Shown here: positions 58,168 through 60,000 of the stretch, piece by piece
How positions within the stretch are numbered: position 1 is the stretch's first letter
Layout: each line of letters begins with the position of its first letter
Position numbers and translations under genes: made by a program
Assembly (NCBI RefSeq): GCF_964204645.1
Contig: NC_134029.1
Location: 13,880,850 to 13,940,849, forward strand
DNA length: 60,000 nt
Source: Tubulanus polymorphus
Taxonomy: Eukaryota; Nemertea; Palaeonemertea; Tubulaniformes; Tubulanidae
Direction: 5' to 3'
The notes under the pieces: generated by a model
Database searches by the model: none
Told to the model about the DNA's origin: nothing
The model's input: only the letters and a program-made list of their open reading frames with translations

Positions 58168-58590
58168 CTAATTAGTAAACTTATACGCTACAAATATAAC
58201 AATAAATGTTCCACCTAAAATCCAAATTATTTCATATTTCTGTTGTTCATTACTTGGGTTATAATAATCTGATAATTTAGGTTTGTATAGATGTAATTTT
58301 TCTTTATTGGTTACCGCGTTATATAAACTCATGGCATCATCAACTGATTGAAAATCTCTATGTGAAATCTTCTGATCATATAATTCTTTATTGATGTAAT
58401 CCATATAGTTTTGTCGTTTTTCCCTATATTCTTCCGCTGCTTTATTATATTTCTCTAATGCTAAGTTATGTCTTTTTTGTTCTGTTAATGATCCATTTTT
58501 ATCAATATGCTTAAATAAATAACCACCACCAGTAAATGCTAAAGCGTTAACAATTGCTGATCCTATAATAGTTACAACTGCAGAAGCCAT
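58168..58590 (-). CDS. virus-like membrane protein, 140 aa
   Basis: ATG at 58590 in ACTAAATAAATG context. A hydrophobic N-terminus (residues 3-27, Ala/Gly-rich) is followed by a charged coiled-coil-like middle (about 35-70) and a conserved-looking LSDYYNPSNEQQKYEI before a C-terminal membrane segment (residues 120-137). Similar proteins of this layout occur in several invertebrate genomes (from memory). Function unknown; two membrane anchors suggest a membrane or virion-envelope component. Frame intact. Confidence 0.6.
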   Translation of the reverse strand: MASAVVTIIGSAIVNALAFTGGGYLFKHIDKNGSLTEQKRHNLALEKYNKAAEEYREKRQNYMDYINKELYDQKISHRDFQSVDDAMSLYNAVTNKEKLHLYKPKLSDYYNPSNEQQKYEIIWILGGTFIVIFVAYKFTN

Positions 58591-58614
58591 TTATTTAGTA
58601 AAATAATTATGCAT

Positions 58615-58836
58615 TTATATGGGGGGAATATATTTTTGCTTTTCTAAATAATCAATAGTTAAATTAGATAAAGTAACTGCTAATGTTAATTCTAAAATAT
58701 CATTTATATCAAATCTATCAACATTAACACTTCCCATTTTAAATACTTTTTTTAATACCATTGAATAACCAACAGTTCCAACTGATAGTAATGCGCCATT
58801 ATATAATCCAGTTATTATCCACTTATTATCACTCAT
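58615..58836 (-). CDS. virus-like small membrane protein, 73 aa
   Basis: The ATG follows directly on the stop codon of the upstream gene (TAAATG). One hydrophobic segment, residues 5-28 (WIITGLYNGALLSVGTVGYS), then a short polar tail with a second weakly hydrophobic helix. No family recognised. Frame intact. Confidence 0.55.
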   Translation of the reverse strand: MSDNKWIITGLYNGALLSVGTVGYSMVLKKVFKMGSVNVDRFDINDILELTLAVTLSNLTIDYLEKQKYIPPI

Positions 58837-59193
58837 TTATTTACCAAAAAAATTACTATCATCAAAATATTTAGTTATCTTATTTATGATTAATTCAACA
58901 TTTATTTCATTACTAGTTTCATTTGTATATATTTCAATTATTATTTTTTTAATATCATCGATGATAAAATCTTCATCTAATTCATAAAATCTTAAAGATT
59001 CTCTAATTAAATTAGTAATCTTTTCTACATTTAAAGTTTCTTTATTTATTGTTGTTTCATACTCAAATGTTGTTTCATTAGAAAATGCAATATTTTTGAT
59101 ATGTGTAATTACATCATTAACGTTAAATTTCATTTCTTTCACACGTTTAAAATCAAATCCAAAACATATACCCGGTCCAACAGTTATATTCAT
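58837..59193 (-). CDS. virus-like acidic soluble protein, 118 aa
   Basis: ATG at 59193 in TTATATAAATG context, 16 bp after the preceding stop. Rich in Asn, Ile, Glu and Asp, with predicted helices and no membrane segment or known motif. Its stop codon abuts the next start. Not recognised. Confidence 0.55.
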   Translation of the reverse strand: MNITVGPGICFGFDFKRVKEMKFNVNDVITHIKNIAFSNETTFEYETTINKETLNVEKITNLIRESLRFYELDEDFIIDDIKKIIIEIYTNETSNEINVELIINKITKYFDDSNFFGK

Positions 59194-59209
59194 TTATATA
59201 ATGAAAAGA

Positions 59210-59968
59210 TTACTCTTTGCATCTTATAACGAATTCATAAATTACAGGAAAGTTATTCAAATCAATTAAATATCCATAATGATTTCTTATTTCTAATTTA
59301 AAATTATTAAATTTAGGAATGCAAGGTTTAAAATCACATTCTGTTAAATTATAATTTATTTGAGTTCCAAATTGTTTAACATTTTTTAGCGGTAAAATAT
59401 TTAGTATACTAGAACTACAAATTGTATCTTTAGTTGCTTCGAAAGTTTTTGTAGGCTCGATTAAATTGCAATAAATATAAAAGTGTGTAAAAGGTATTAT
59501 ATTTGAATTACCATCTACGTTTCCTGTAACAGTATCTGGTACAATTCCTAACAGATTAGCTATAGGTTTTCTCACTATAAATGCATGTTGACTTTCATCA
59601 TATACCTTTATTTTAATTTTATTTGTGCTATCACTTTTTATAAATCTAATTAAAAATTTATCTTCACTTCTAATTTTCAACCGTGCTCTTCTATTAATTT
59701 CTTGAGCTAATGTTTCTAAATTATATAATCCTGGTTTTAAAATTAGATGAAACCATTTATTTACATTTCTAATATGAATCATAAAAGCATTATGATCAAT
59801 AGTTTTATCCGATATATTATAAAAAGAATTACATAAACTTATATTAACTAATTTTAAATCTACACAATTCTTAAATTCTCTATCTAATTGTACTAGTAAA
59901 TTATGAGATTTATAATTTGTAAGTTTTCTTGAATCAACAAATATTCTGTATTCTTTTAATTCTACAAT
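59210..59968 (-). pseudogene. virus-like capsid-type protein, start codon altered
   Basis: An open frame of 252 codons plus stop runs from 59968 to 59210. Where a start is expected, right after the upstream stop (TAA at 59969-59971), the codon is ATT, not ATG; the first ATG is 62 codons in (59782). The product has LKPGLYNLETLAQEINRR, a LLGIVPDTV segment, PFTHFYIYCNLIEPTKT and a beta-rich C-terminus ending VIYEFVIRC. This resembles minor-capsid or penton-like proteins of small DNA viruses in pattern (inference, from memory of the family). Either the start is mutated or a non-ATG start is used. Confidence 0.5.
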
Positions 59969-60000
59969 TTATTTTACATATTTTATTCGAAATCTATTTC
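59969..60000 (-). CDS. end of a further virus-like gene
   Basis: The last codons (NRFRIKYVK, stop TAA at 59969-59971) of a gene that runs off the window; its stop directly precedes the next gene's start position. Too short to identify. Confidence 0.35.
   Translation of the reverse strand, partial: NRFRIKYVK

Larger units (their letters stand above)
57160..60000 (-). mobile_element. endogenous virus-like gene block, AT-rich (continues off-window)
   Basis: Six compact genes and the tail of a seventh, all on the minus strand, with gaps of 0-31 bp and much higher AT content than flanking DNA. Nearly every start codon follows TA(A/T)ATAA. Order from right to left: an unknown gene end, a 252-codon capsid-like gene, a 118-aa acidic protein, three membrane proteins, and a truncated gene at the host junction. 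No introns. The compact one-strand layout is that of a DNA virus or Polinton-like element; no polymerase, integrase or ATPase is inside the window to settle it. Several lesions show decay. Confidence 0.65.

Overview
This looks like nuclear DNA of a marine invertebrate animal, a bilaterian and possibly a mollusc or other lophotrochozoan. The reasons are spliced exons with GT-AG borders, animal LTR, LINE and Penelope-type retroelements, many short inverted-repeat transposons, and 154-bp tandem-repeat elements that resemble the 'pearl' repeats of bivalves. The species cannot be fixed from the window.

One host gene frames nearly everything. On the minus strand, five exons (56726-56838, 42161-42287, 4261-4500, 4041-4169, 1183-1351) join in phase into an N-terminal EF-hand followed by a nicotinamidase whose catalytic Asp, Lys and Cys and three metal ligands are all present. 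The gene covers at least 55.6 kb. Intron 1 is 14.4 kb, intron 2 is 37.7 kb, and the last exon or exons lie left of base 1. Most of the window is therefore intron filled with mobile DNA.

Layout. 1-5.6 kb: the 3' exons, with several CAG-ended MITEs. 7.5-19.2 kb: a Ty3/gypsy element with a perfect 5-bp target duplication, broken by a hAT-like MITE and by a minus-strand BEL/Pao element that itself holds a 1.25-kb MITE with a 9-bp duplication. 19.2-29 kb: MITEs, a SINE-like repeat and a LINE split by a 2.4-kb composite insert. 29.9-31.9 kb: an AT-rich virus-like gene relic split by a Helitron-like element. 32-40 kb: a BEL relic, MITEs, a foldback element and a LINE ORF1. 40.5-53.5 kb: Helitron/pearl-like elements with 154-bp repeats, each repeat carrying a CTCF-like motif, plus a Penelope GIY-YIG fragment. 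54-56.7 kb: inverted-repeat elements, then the first coding exon.

Upstream of the gene (57.16-60 kb) is an AT-rich, one-direction block of small genes in virus-like layout. Start codons sit in a repeated TA(A/T)ATAAATG context, three products are membrane proteins, and two genes resemble uncharacterised families that recur in invertebrate genomes. Lesions show it is an endogenous, decaying copy: an in-frame TGA, a start codon apparently changed to ATT, and a truncated gene at the host junction. It is the best candidate for a poorly described system. Its wider relationship, perhaps to Polinton/adintovirus-type DNA viruses, is an inference, because no polymerase, integrase or packaging ATPase lies inside the window.
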